Shown here one piece after another: positions 53,824 through 64,000 of a DNA stretch of 64,000 nt; the first letter of the stretch is position 1, and each line of letters begins with the position of its first letter. Origin of the DNA: Sphaerosporella brunnea (taxonomy: Eukaryota; Ascomycota; Pezizomycetes; Pezizales; Pyronemataceae). The translations under genes and the position numbers were made by a program. Where the stretch lies: NCBI GenBank assembly GCA_008704415.1, contig VXIS01000189.1, positions 27,763 through 91,762 on the forward strand. The letters are read 5' to 3'. A model generated the notes under the pieces. The model was not told where the DNA came from. It worked only from the letters and a program-made list of their open reading frames with translations, and did no database searches.

Positions 53824-55571
53824 GATGGATCGCCGCGACCGGAACTCGGGAAGCCGGACGGCGGTTCACTACTCGCACGGCTGCGCAACCAAACCCGGAG
53901 CCGTCTCACCGAGTGCGGCCACGACATGATGTACATCGACCCGTCCTCGGACCGCGACTTGAAGTGCGACATCTGCTGGCGCAACAGGGAGACCCTGATC
54001 GCGCTGCTGCTCGCTCCGTTCGAACGCGCGTTGAGGGTCGAACCGGAGGATCTGCAGCGGATACTGCGCGAGGAACAGGCCCGAGCGGGAGCGCAAGGAG
54101 GAAGAGGAACAGCAGGTCAAGGAGAAGCGGGGGAGAGACGAGCGGAGGAAAAAGGAGGAGGAGAGCAAGAGGGAAGCGGGAGCGGAGAGGGCGATGCAAG
54201 AGGCGAGGCGGGGAGAAAGGGTGGGAAGTTTGAGAAGAAGCCGAAGGCGACCGATGCTGCTGCTGCTGCTGCTCCGCGGTCGCCGCCACCACCGCCGCCA
54301 CTCCTGCTACAGCTACGTCCCCGGCAGGACGGGCACACCAGGCAAGAGGAGAGGTGACGATGCAAGTTCCTCAAGAGCAGCTCGGTGGAGTCCAGGGACC
54401 CCATCCATGACACCTTCGTTTACTCAGTCATTCACCCCCGCATGTCGGACGCTTCGGCGGCGGACATGCGCATGCGGGATTCGTTCTCGCAGGCCCGCGA
54501 CCCCCCGATCAAGCTGGAGGAAACGCCCTTTGACTTCTCTTTCGTCCCTCCGGAGAAGTTCCAGGCAGCAGTTGCCGAGGAAAAGCCACGCAGTAGCCGC
54601 CCGATGCGGAATTCACCACCACCACCACCACCACCATCGCACCGCCGGAACGGCAAATCACCCAGAAGCCGGTCATGCCCCCTGCAAACGAATCTGTTTC
54701 CCCAACGTGATGAGGAGAAGGTCCAGCCGCCGCCCCCGGCGCCCATCCCGAAGCCCAAGGTCTTCACGTTCGTCGCCGAGCACACTTCTGCGGTCCAGCC
54801 GGCCGGATTTTATGCCCCACAGCCAACTGCACGGGCGCCTGGTGAATCGCGCCCTAGCCGACCGACGCCGCTTCTTCCACCAAGCGCCTCCGCTCGCGTT
54901 CGCGCACCTCCTCCATCGCCGTCCCTCCGCCGGCGCCTTCCCAGGCACTTCCGGCTCGGCCCGCCGATGATGCGCTCGACTCGATCCGTTTGCAGTCACC
55001 ACCTGCCCCAGCCACGTCTCGTCGCTCGGTCTCTTCCACGGGTTCCGCGAAGCCCCCCACCTCGCCGGGGAAGCCCAAGGGCCCCTCCAAGCAGATCAAG
55101 TCCAAGCCTCGGCAATTGAGCACCGTGGCCACGGTCACGCCCGCACCTGCTGCCCCGCAGCAGCTCCGGTTCGTGCACACGACTGCTCCGGCATCCCACA
55201 AGGCGGCGGTGCCGGACAAGCCTGCGGGTGCGACTGCGGCTCAACAGGCCAAGAAGCAGGGCACGCTGTTCAGCTTCTTCCGGCCGACCAGCCAGCCTAG
55301 CAGTGGAAGCGAGTCGCCCATCGCGACTGTCACCACCACTGCGATCAGCACCCCGATTGGCGCGAGCGCGACCTCGAACCCAGTCATTACCTTCGCCTCC
55401 GCGGATCGCGACGTCAAGCGCAGTTTGCGTGGCAGAGAGGCTACTCGGCAGCCGCAGAGGGAGGAGGATCCGAACCGACGCAAGAGCACGCGCAGCACCG
55501 CGACAGCTGGTAGAGTCAACTATTGCGAGAGCACGGATGACGACGACGAGGAGGATGAGGTCAGCGTTTAA
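53824..55571 (+). pseudogene. right-arm copy of the proline-rich gene, frameshifted
   Basis: Reverse-complement partner of 51529-53262. Frame is lost at once after the start and at several later points through single-base insertions and deletions. From about 54990 to the stop at 55571 it matches the left copy perfectly in frame (STDDDDEEDEVSV end). The pattern suggests sequence error rather than decay. Confidence 0.85.
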
Positions 55572-56363
55572 GCGGGAGTGGATCTGGCGTTAATTGGCAT
55601 AGAGGTGGGTGTATTGGGATACCCTTTGCGGGCACATTGAAGCAAAGGGGGACATGCTGTGGTTTTCCTTTTTTTTATTTTTTTTTATTGCTGATTCTTT
55701 GCATGATACGGTGGATTGGGCTGTGATCTGTGGCTTTGTCTTTCGTTTGCTTCACTTTCTTCTGCTTTCTGCGATGCAATGCATGTGCTGTTCTCATTTG
55801 ATGATGGAAGGGCGATCCTTTTTCCTTATATGCGGGAGATGGAAAATGTAATACGGTGCTTTTTTTCTTGCTGTTACGATACGAATGGGGGGAGGATAGA
55901 TTTGCGGCTTCTTTTTCTCTTTCTCTTTCGTTCGGCCTGGGATGGAGCCGGCCTTTTTTTCTCCGCTACTTACCGATTTACTTGCATGCGCCTTTGCTCA
56001 CTATCATCTTTTCCACGGCGTTCTGATTTGCTTTTTCTTTCCTTCTTTATCTTTCTCTCTCTGCTCGCTGAGTTGCGAGGTTTTTTTCTTTTTTAAATGA
56101 ACGATGGACTGACTACTTTGTTCTTTTCTTCGAGATATTTTTTTGCATCGGGGTTACAATTGGTTTCGATGGATAGGTCAAAGCCGTTGGTCGAATTGAA
56201 CAGAATGCAGCAGTTGAGAGCTGGTTTCCTGGTGCCAAACATTACATTCGATCATTCAGACGCCACAGATTTCGGGGCCGGACGGCCACAGATGAAGTCA
56301 GATCTGGAAAACAAGCTATATTCGCAATTCTTCCGCCGCAGCATTACTTCCTCGGCTCACAGA

Positions 56364-56864
56364 CTAGTAATTATCCTTCCCATACTTATTCAACTTCTCG
56401 TGCACTTCCTGCGCCAATCAGCACCATCCTTTCCCTCCCTCCTCAAAAAAACACACTTCACCGAACTCACCTTCGGCAGTGTAACCCCTGGCACAATGAC
56501 CGAATTCAACGCCCCCGGCGCACGCTTGGGCGCGTTCCGAAAGTCGCCCCTGGGGTGGTACATGTACTTGTAGCTGTTCTTGTCGGTGTTTTCGACGCCC
56601 TTGGCGGCCCACGGCTCCCCCCTGCGCGCCACGTTGATGCGTTGGCCTGCGCCCCGCGCCGTCACCGCGGTGCTGTTGCGGCCGAAGTAGTAGCCGAAGG
56701 TGCCGAGGACGCCGGTGACGAGGATCGCCATGCCCTGTGGCGGGGGGGTCAGTGAGGGCGCAGAGAGGGGACGAGGGGCCTACGTAGAGCTCGGGGTCTC
56801 GGCGGAAGGCTTCGCGCCAGGTGCGCACGCCGACGTCGGCGGTGGCGGCTCCGACTGCGGACAT
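56364..56864 (-). CDS. right-arm copy of the single-pass membrane protein
   Basis: Reverse-complement partner of 50235-50735 with all three exons intact and the same predicted 129-aa product. Probably the same locus represented twice rather than a second gene. Confidence 0.6.
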
Positions 56865-57124
56865 CTTTTCTGGTTGGTGGGTTGAGGTTTGGCTGGATGT
56901 TTTTGGTGTTTTTGCTGGTGGGATTGGAGTGAGGAAGGTGGAGTTGGTGAGGACTGGGGGGGGAGTCTTTGTTTTTTGTTTTTTTCTTTGGTTTTGGTTC
57001 TGCGAGCGAGCAGTGGACGTCATTGGGTTTCGTATTCCCTCGGGAGGGAGGGAGGGAAGAGCCGATGGCTGCATCACGTCAAGCAAGCAAGCTAAGATAG
57101 ACGAGAACCGCGTGGAAAGGCTGC

Positions 57125-57158
<34 letters not shown>

Positions 57159-57288
57159 CCGGTATCCGGCCAACATCGGTATTCAATTTCTTCCCCTTCG
57201 CAAAAGCAGCTTCTAGATATTGATTGCAGCAGCAGCGAACCACCACACACACCCCATCACCCAGCTAGAAACCGACAATCCTTCCGAC

Positions 57289-57633
57289 TCACTCCTCTTC
57301 CACCATCCGCAGCAAAGCCACCAGCTCCCCGCGCCGCACACTTACCTCGCCGCTCACCATCCGGTTCAGCATCTCCAGGCGCCGCTTGTCGACGTGCGGC
57401 AGCAGGTTGTCGTCGCGGATGCTGTCGATCAGGTCGTAGACGGTTTCGATGCGCCGAAGGCAGTTCTTGACGTAGGCGATCTGGCCGTCGTCGCGCTGCT
57501 CGGCGGGCGCCGCGAGCAGCGACGCCTGCAGCTGGCGCAGCTGCGTGTTCGCGTTGCGCAGCGAGGCGCTCGAGCTGCGCAGCGTGCTGACGAGCGTGGC
57601 GTGCGCGGCGGCTTGCTGCTCTGTGTCCGACAT
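57289..57633 (-). CDS. right-arm copy of the small coiled-coil protein
   Basis: Identical frame and length to 49466-49810, in inverted orientation. Same caution about being an assembly duplicate. Confidence 0.6.
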   Translation of the reverse strand: MSDTEQQAAAHATLVSTLRSSSASLRNANTQLRQLQASLLAAPAEQRDDGQIAYVKNCLRRIETVYDLIDSIRDDNLLPHVDKRRLEMLNRMVSGEVSVRRGELVALLRMVEEE

Positions 57634-58118
57634 CGTTGTTATCGTGGGGGGGATTGTGGGATTTGTAAGTTTTTTTTGCTTTTGGGGGATGGGAGTGCCG
57701 GGAGGGAGGGAGGGGAGAGAAAGGAAGGGACCGGGAGGGAGGGACGGCGAGACGGGGAATTGAATGGACTCTTGATCATCATCATCATGGGATGAAACTC
57801 GGTGGGCAAGTTTGGGCCCCGCCAGTTTTCTCCTTGTTTGTTTTTTTGTTTTGTTTTCTTTGCTCTTCTTTGTGAGTGAGTGCCGTGAGTCAGTGAGTCA
57901 GTCAGTGAGTGAGTGAGTGAAAGCGGCGGGCGAGTCAGGGTTTGTGATGCAAACACGGTGAATGGAAACGTGTGGATTGCGGGTTGGTTAATGGAAGCGG
58001 TTTGCGGAGGAGGAGGAGGAGGAGGAGGAGGAAGGGTATATTACCGCCCGCTTCTCCTCCGACGCATCTTCTTCTTCTTCTTCCTCCGACGCCGTCATCA
58101 TCGACAGAGAAAAGAAAC

Positions 58119-58835
58119 ATGGCTCCTCCCAGGCGCCCCCGCGACGACGACAACGACACCTCCTCGGATGAAGCCGGTCCTAGCGGCGGCGACACCTCCT
58201 CTGATGAAGCCGGTCCCCGCGACGGCGACACCTCCTCTGATGAAGCCGGTCCTGGCGGCGGCGACACCTCCTCTGATGAAGCCGATCCGCACGAGCTCTG
58301 CTGCCGCATCAAAGGCCTCAGCATCGACGCCTTCGCCCACATCCCCGCGCTGCGCGACAGCCCCTTCGTCACGGCGCTTCTGGCCAACTTCACCAGGGCC
58401 GTCGATACACTCAAGGACCCGGCGTTCTGGCGTGCTCTGTACCACACCATCACCGAGTACATCAAGCAGCACCCGTGGCAGACCGCCGCCATCCTCCTCG
58501 GCATCGTGTTGATCCTCAACCCGGTTGCGCTCGCGGGCTTCGGCGCCGGTGGCGTCGTGGGTGGTGAGTTTTTTTGTTTTCTTGTTTTTTGTTTTTTTTT
58601 GTTTTTTTTTGTTTCGGGAGCCGACTGACTGACTGATCGACTAGGCTCGATTGCCGCGGGCATCCAGGCCGGTATGGGTGGCTACATTGCCGCCGGAAGC
58701 GCCTTCGCCATCCTGCAGAGCGTCGGCGTCCTGGGCGCCGTGGCCATTCCGATGACGGGGCTTGGCGTGCTGGGCTGCGGCGGTGGTGGTGCCGAAAGCC
58801 ATCGAGTGGCTCAGGAGTGGTTCCAGAAGGGATAG
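58119..58835 (+). pseudogene. right-arm copy of the IFI6-like gene, exon 2 altered
   Basis: Exon 1 (58119-58563) is identical in translation to the left copy. In exon 2 (58645-58835) one G is gained in the GTGCTGGGCTGC stretch and one A lost in GGCTCAGGAGTGG. About 20 codons between them are read in the wrong frame before the frame is restored at the C-terminus. Two compensating one-base errors so close together are typical of raw long-read sequence. Confidence 0.8.
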
Positions 58836-59237
58836 CGGGTGGCATGTAGTTGCCGATGGCCGTGTAGCTACTGTACCTAGAATACATACCACTCACGTAG
58901 ACGCATCCGGCATGTAGACGCGGGCCGCCGCCGCAAATGAGTTGTCGTGCCGTGCCCGCGCCGCCCGGCCAATCGTGGGATCTGCACGGCCCGCGCGCGT
59001 GATGTCTGCTCGCCCGCGCTTGCACGCTTTGGGACGCGTGCAGCGTGGCCCGAGAGACGTGTTGCTTCACCACACGCTCGCGGATGCGTGGATACGTGTC
59101 GCTGGCGAGGGAGGGATAGGCATGCGTGGTGGGTGGTGTTCACGGGGGGATGCGATATATAACCGCCCGCCTTCGCCGTCGCTTTTCATCAACCGAAGGG
59201 AGAAAAGACACGGCAAACAGTAACAACAACCATCATC

Positions 59238-59664
59238 ATGGGCCCAAAACCACCGCTACATCCATATCCACACCCTCCTCCTCCCCTCCTCCGTCCTCGC
59301 GCCTCAGGAGATACGTCCTCAACCACCCCTACGACACCGCTTCACCGCCGCCGGCGTCTTCCTGTGTCTCAACCCGATGGCGCTGCTAGGCTGCGGCCCG
59401 CTCGTCCCCGTAGCTGGTAATCCCCCTCCCCCCTACCCCTCTCCCCTCCCCCGGCCCCAGCTGTATGTCGCGCCGCTAGGCCCCGCCGCGTCGTCGCTGC
59501 AGTCCACCGTCGAGATCTTGCAGCGCGGCCTGCTGGTCACGAAACGCAGCAGGCTGGCTTCCCGTCCGTCTCCGTGCCCTGTGGCGCCTGGCCGGCTCGT
59601 CGCTGCTAATGCGCCCAGAGTCGCCGGCAGGCTGCTGTTGACTGGCGCCAGGATAAGGAGGTAG
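59238..59664 (+). pseudogene. right-arm copy of the 129-aa membrane-protein gene, frameshifted
   Basis: ATG at 59238 corresponds to 47841. A base is missing within the first ten codons (AAAACCACCGC against AAAACCAACCGC) and others further on, so no continuous product is encoded. The end (TGARIRR) is intact. Confidence 0.8.
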
Positions 59665-62173
59665 CCAGGCGTGTGTGTGTGCGGGTGGGCATTTTTTGTT
59701 GGGCGTTTTGGAGGCATTACTTCACTTTGTTTGTTGCTGTGCGATTTGTCGTTTTGTTTTGTTTGTGTTGTTTTGTTTTTTGTTTTTGGGAGAATTTGGG
59801 ATACCGTACCTTTGCGGATCGTGGGATGGATGGAGGGTGGCATGGCACATTGCGGTTGGTTATCCAGAGCTCGCGATGGTTGTTTGTGTATATGAACTGT
59901 GTGCGGCGTGAGTTGTTTGTTGTTTGTTCTTGTTGGCTGGGTTGGGGGTTTGGTGGTTGGTGGTTGGTGGTGGTGGTTGGTGGGGTCGTGGCCAATCAGG
60001 CTGTGAAGGCGGGCGTTCTCTTCTTGTTGGACTGATTGATACTTTGGACAGAGCATCCTCCACCAAAAAAAAAGTTATTTTAAAAAATAACACTGTCAGG
60101 GGCCTAAGTAGTTTTCGCTCGCTCTATCGACTAATTAACTCAGAATTTATGAATTCTGCCTGGTTGTTGAGAAAATAGGCCCATTTTGGGACTAGCGCTA
60201 TTTCATGAACAGCGCCAACCACTTTTGAACTAGTACAATATCGGATTTGGGTGCCAGCAAGATCTTCGTCCCTGAAATAAAACCAAAACCCCATCCATCA
60301 CTCAGTGTCACTCAATGCAGGAAAAGAGATCCTGCAACTACGTAATTTCGCTTGACTCTGATGACTTCCGCAGCTGGCGCTGAGCCAAGTCGAGTCGTCA
60401 TCCGTGACTGTAGCTTCTTCAAGCGTTTAGGTCCTGGGAGTGGAAGAGCATCAAGAGCTACCGATTAAGCGTCCTCAAGGTTGTTTTTTATTAGCATTGG
60501 AACAGAAAAGACAAGTCGCACACGTCCGTGAAAAAGGCTAACCCGCTTTGTAACTTTGAGCGACTCAGTTGATGCAGTTTGTAGAATGGTAGTACCACCC
60601 AGTGACGGATGTGTTTTTGGCACGTTCGCGCTCTCGGACACTACGCCTTATCATTGCCCATCTTGCTAATGATCGAGTTGAAAGCAAAACGCGGTTGGAC
60701 GCTAACAGGAGCGCCCAATGGAAGAACCTTATGCTGCCCTGAGATTCGAGTGCATTTCTTAATGAAATCTAACTTTGAGGACCCTTATTATTGCTTGCTG
60801 CTTGCTTGCCAGCTCGGCATTCTTGGCCTGCACTCTCTTCTATTATCCCGTCACTGCCGAGCCTGGTTGAATCGTCGCCCGTGAGCAAGTCGCGGACTTA
60901 ATAGATGGGATCGAGCTCATTGATTGGGAAATATGTGTAGCTCGAAATAATAGGTTGTTCTGTTTGCTGTGCCTGAATGAAAACCATTCTCCCATGCTGG
61001 CCGGAGTGACGTTGCCAGCGCACAAGCCCGCGCTGGCGTGCTTACGGTTACGCGCAGATGGAAAACGGCGCTATTCTAAGAAATGGGGTGGTGTAGTTTA
61101 TATGGTGCAAGGCGCTTTAAACGTACACCTTCACTGGTTTTGGGGTTACCCGGTTGAAAACTAGAGCGGGCCGCCGACCTTTAGAGAGCAGAACAACCAG
61201 AAAAATAGTTTGTAAAAGCACCATACGAATTAAAGAGAAGGATGTTCTGAGGCAAGTCTACGATCTCCGATTTGTAATTTGGTCTTGTGGAGGTGGAGAA
61301 CTAAGGTATCGGATGTGCGAACTGCGAGTGATTGAGCGAGACCCACCAAAATCCTTAGAGTGTCGGCCACTTACGGGTAACGTCTGGGAATTTCATACTC
61401 TTACTTCTCCACCACCACCACGCAATTTGCAAGTAGCTTTTTGTATGGGGCCACCGCGCCTCCCAGCTCATAGCACCCTCCAATTTTGCTCTTTTTTTTT
61501 TTTTTTTTTTTTTTTCCAGGATTGAATGGCATGTGTTTTTCTACTTTCCCGGCACAGCGGTCGACTCTTTTGGGACCAGATGGCGATTTTTGCTGAGGTG
61601 GTGAAAAGCGAGTGATTTAAGTGATCGCGGCTTCTCTTCGCTTCTGGTGCGATTGATTACGTAAGCCGGCAATGGGCGTTCTGGCAGGCATGCCGCTCTC
61701 ACGTGGTGTGACAGTCAGAGCATGCGTCATGACGATCACGGCACTGGAGAGACCAGCAGCCACAGCCACAGCCACGGGAAGTCGTGGCTGCAGCATCTGC
61801 CACGTGTGACCGTCATGGATCAATCAGTCATCCGGTCATCTTGGTCCGAATACGGAAATAGAATGTCTTCATCGGGAATTCAAACGTCCGCGATGACACC
61901 AGTCGTTGCACGGCTTAGCCACTTGCAACACGTTGACCCACACCCCCCCCCCCCCCGCAATCGCGTCACTCCTCCTTCTCCCCTCCTCCTCCTCCTCCGC
62001 CTACCTCTTGTAATCGCCACTATCACTGCCACCACCACCCTCTCCTCTCTGCCTCTCCGCCTCTCGGCTGGACATCGCTACCATTCGCGAATAATTTGCG
62101 GCCGTTCCTATCTGTATGCTGTGCTCCCATCGTCCTCCGCGCTGCGGCTACGTTAGCCGCCCCCCCCGTCATC
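59665..62173. other. right-arm copy of the intergenic region
   Basis: Partner of 44903-47406. The 26-A run at 47340 is reduced to four T here, and the 14-C run near 47243 is missing, while the 24-A run at 45539 is retained at similar length. No gene. Confidence 0.75.
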
Positions 62174-64000
62174 ATGACAAACCAGTTCTACGCGTGAGTG
62201 AAGCCCCTCAATATGCTACGCGTTTCCTCTGCGCGAACGTGAATCTTGTTCTCGCCTAAATCCCACCGCTTTCGCCCCCGCGATTCCGAACGCTGCTGAC
62301 TTTACTTCCATCCCCGCAGTAACCTCCACGCCAATAGCGCAAGAGGTTGAGGCCGCCTATGCAAGATGGGGGACCTAGCCGGATCTTGGTTGCTGTCTTC
62401 GTCGACGTCGGCCTTCCTCTCAAACTTACATGACTTGGAAACTGAAGATTTCGGCTGGTTCAACGGCGTGCAGTAAGTTCTTCATCCCCGATCAAACAAA
62501 AAAAATGAAAACAAACTCAAATCGACCCTCCTATCGCACCCATAGACGACCAAAATGTCAACCCTTGCGCAACAAGGCCGAGCATGCTATCGTGAGGAGA
62601 TACATCCCCGAGGGCGAACTGGTCCTTGAGGTATCGCGTTGGATCGATGTTGGGGATAGCTCTGGGTCTCTCGCCGATCTTCGACGATGGGAAGGGACTT
62701 GTTGTGTTCAATCGCCACTAGAGTTGGCTCCGGACTTCCCGTGGACCGCAGCACCCCTCTGACCCCGCCCCAGACACTTCCTGCGCGGGGGCCTTTCCAG
62801 CCCGTGACTGACAACCTGCGCCCCGTTGCCGTCACACCCTGCCCCAGTATCCATCCGCACACCTTCGCTTGGTGCTATCCCCACGAGCACGAACGGGGTC
62901 GCGCCGCTACAGGGCTACTTCCTTCATAGATCCTTTCGCTCGATATCCCACTTCTCCGTCCGTACGCACTTACTCCGACCCCCCCGGTTTCGACCATCCA
63001 CAGTTTCCACCCGTGTGCCGCGACACCCCGACGCGACCCCACCAACCCCCCGGAGGCGTCGCCGCAGCTCGGACAACCTCTGGCCGCCTTAACGGTGTTC
63101 TTCCCGACCCGACCTCCTGGTTCGTCGACCCGGATTCCTGTCGCTGGCTTTTGCCAGCCTGGCGGTTCACCCGTCCACTCCCGCCACCGCCGCCCGCCTT
63201 CCGGGACCATCGCCGCAGGCTTTCCCGACATGCATCACCAGTAGCAATCCATGCACCTTCACGCGAGGCATCAGTTAAATCTGAGGTCGCCGCGATCGTG
63301 AAGGAGGAACTGGATGAGCAAAAGGAGCCCGAGACCTCTCCGGTGCAGCTGCAGACCCTCTTCCATGATGTCGACGTCAAAACGATGGAGCGGGGAGTCG
63401 ACAGGGGACTGGAGCTCTTGTACAAGCTCGACAGGGCCCTCGAAGGTGCTCAGACGGAAGAAGGCAAGGCGTGGCTGGCGCAGATCGCCAAGATTCGGAA
63501 GCAAGCCGAGTTCCAGAGGTGCGTGATCGGTGTGGTCGGAAACACCGGTGCCGGAAAGCAGCGTGATCAACGCCTTGCTCGAGGAGGAGCGCCTCGTTCC
63601 GACTTCTTGCATGCGTGCCTGCACCGCCGTCGTCACGAAATCTCGTACAACACCGAGACCGACCACCCTTACCGCGCCAAGATAGAGTTCATCAGCGAGG
63701 CGGATTGGTTGAAAGAGTTGAAGCCCTCTGGCAAGACCTCTCGACGAGTACGGCGAATGAGGAACGTCAGTCGAGACGCCGACGCCCAAGTTGCCTGGGA
63801 GAAGATCAAAGCCGTCTATCCTGGGAAGACCAAAGAGACACTGACCAAACTTCTCCCGACAGTCTGGTCCGCGAACCCTCGGTCAAGATGGTGCTGGGAA
63901 AAACCAGGTTCTCGAGAACACCGACTCGTTCAAGTCTTCTACAAGGATTTGCAGCGCTACGTGAGCACAGCGCTGAAAAGAGCAAGGATGACAAGAAGCC
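62174..64000 (+). pseudogene. right-arm partial copy of the SLIP-GC-like GTPase, many frameshifts, cut by window end
   Basis: Exon 1 and its donor (62174 onward) match 44902. Later exons carry one-base insertions and deletions every few tens to hundreds of bases. The P-loop coding stretch loses two bases in its G and A runs (GCCGGAAAGC against GCCGGGAAAAGC). The only long uninterrupted piece is about 63290-63560. The copy ends at the window edge opposite 43099. Confidence 0.85.

Larger units (their letters stand above)
43099..64000. repeat. giant palindrome: two inverted arms of about 10.4 kb, 10-base loop
   Basis: Matching coordinates in the two arms add up to about 107,053-107,100 throughout, for example 49466-49810 with 57289-57633 and 44902 with 62174. 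The turn is at 53528-53537. The right arm runs off the window end opposite 43099. The sum drifts by tens of bases because of small indels and homopolymer differences, not large rearrangements. The arms agree in every ORF compared from about 48.5 to 51.5 kb against 55.6 to 58.6 kb. They are noisy elsewhere, with the damage always on the right arm's genes. Confidence 0.97.

Noticed and set aside
53540..64000. Counting the right-arm genes as true duplicated paralogues
   Set aside because: The arm differences are indel and homopolymer errors rather than evolutionary substitutions, so gene-dosage conclusions are not supported.

Overview
The window is nuclear DNA of a filamentous ascomycete (Pezizomycotina, probably a sordariomycete-type genome; species not determinable here). 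The signs are short introns of about 45-75 bases with GTRAGT donors, RCTGAC-like branch points and YAG acceptors, a Tad-like LINE with an RNase H domain, eukaryotic tRNA genes with pol III T-runs, and long gene-poor stretches between genes.

Layout. 1-6.1 kb is gene-poor, with tRNA-Arg(CCG) and tRNA-His(GTG). 6.15-9.47 kb holds a multi-exon gene fusing a DUF2235 alpha/beta-hydrolase-like domain to a P-loop G domain. 9.7-18.7 kb is mostly non-coding, with an intron-containing tRNA-Ala(AGC), dispersed repeats and a 197-aa protein (16.6-17.2 kb). 18.77 to about 25.28 kb is an apparently intact non-LTR retrotransposon on the minus strand (ORF1 with zinc knuckles; ORF2 with endonuclease, reverse transcriptase and RNase H). 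25.3-28.6 kb has a small basic protein gene, a hairpin element, a roughly 194-bp tandem duplication and a 222-aa gene that is a paralogue of the 197-aa gene. 30.8-35.7 kb pairs a damaged-looking cytochrome P450 gene with a stand-alone adenylation (AMP-binding) gene, possibly what is left of a small biosynthetic locus. 36.6-38.5 kb is a mobile-element graveyard: a Copia fragment with its half-tRNA primer site, abutting a piggyBac-like remnant.

40.2-53.3 kb is the most interesting gene block: an 8-exon, 1397-aa nuclear dynamin-like GTPase resembling SLIP-GC/NUGGC, two small membrane proteins (one clearly of the IFI6/ISG12 family, the other sharing its core motif and promoter layout), a small coiled-coil protein, a single-pass membrane protein and a long proline/charge-rich protein. 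Homologues of the GTPase and the IFI6 family are known in animals from immune contexts. Any joint function here is inference.

From about 53.53 kb to the end the sequence is the reverse complement of 43.1-53.53 kb: a palindrome of about 10.4 kb per arm with a 10-base loop. The right arm carries scattered one- and two-base indels and collapsed homopolymers that break several of the duplicated genes. A central block (about 55.6-58.6 kb) agrees with its partner in every ORF compared. This looks like an unpolished fold-back long read at a contig end rather than biological divergence, although a real fold-back duplication is not excluded. Genes right of 53.53 kb should not be counted as independent copies without checking.
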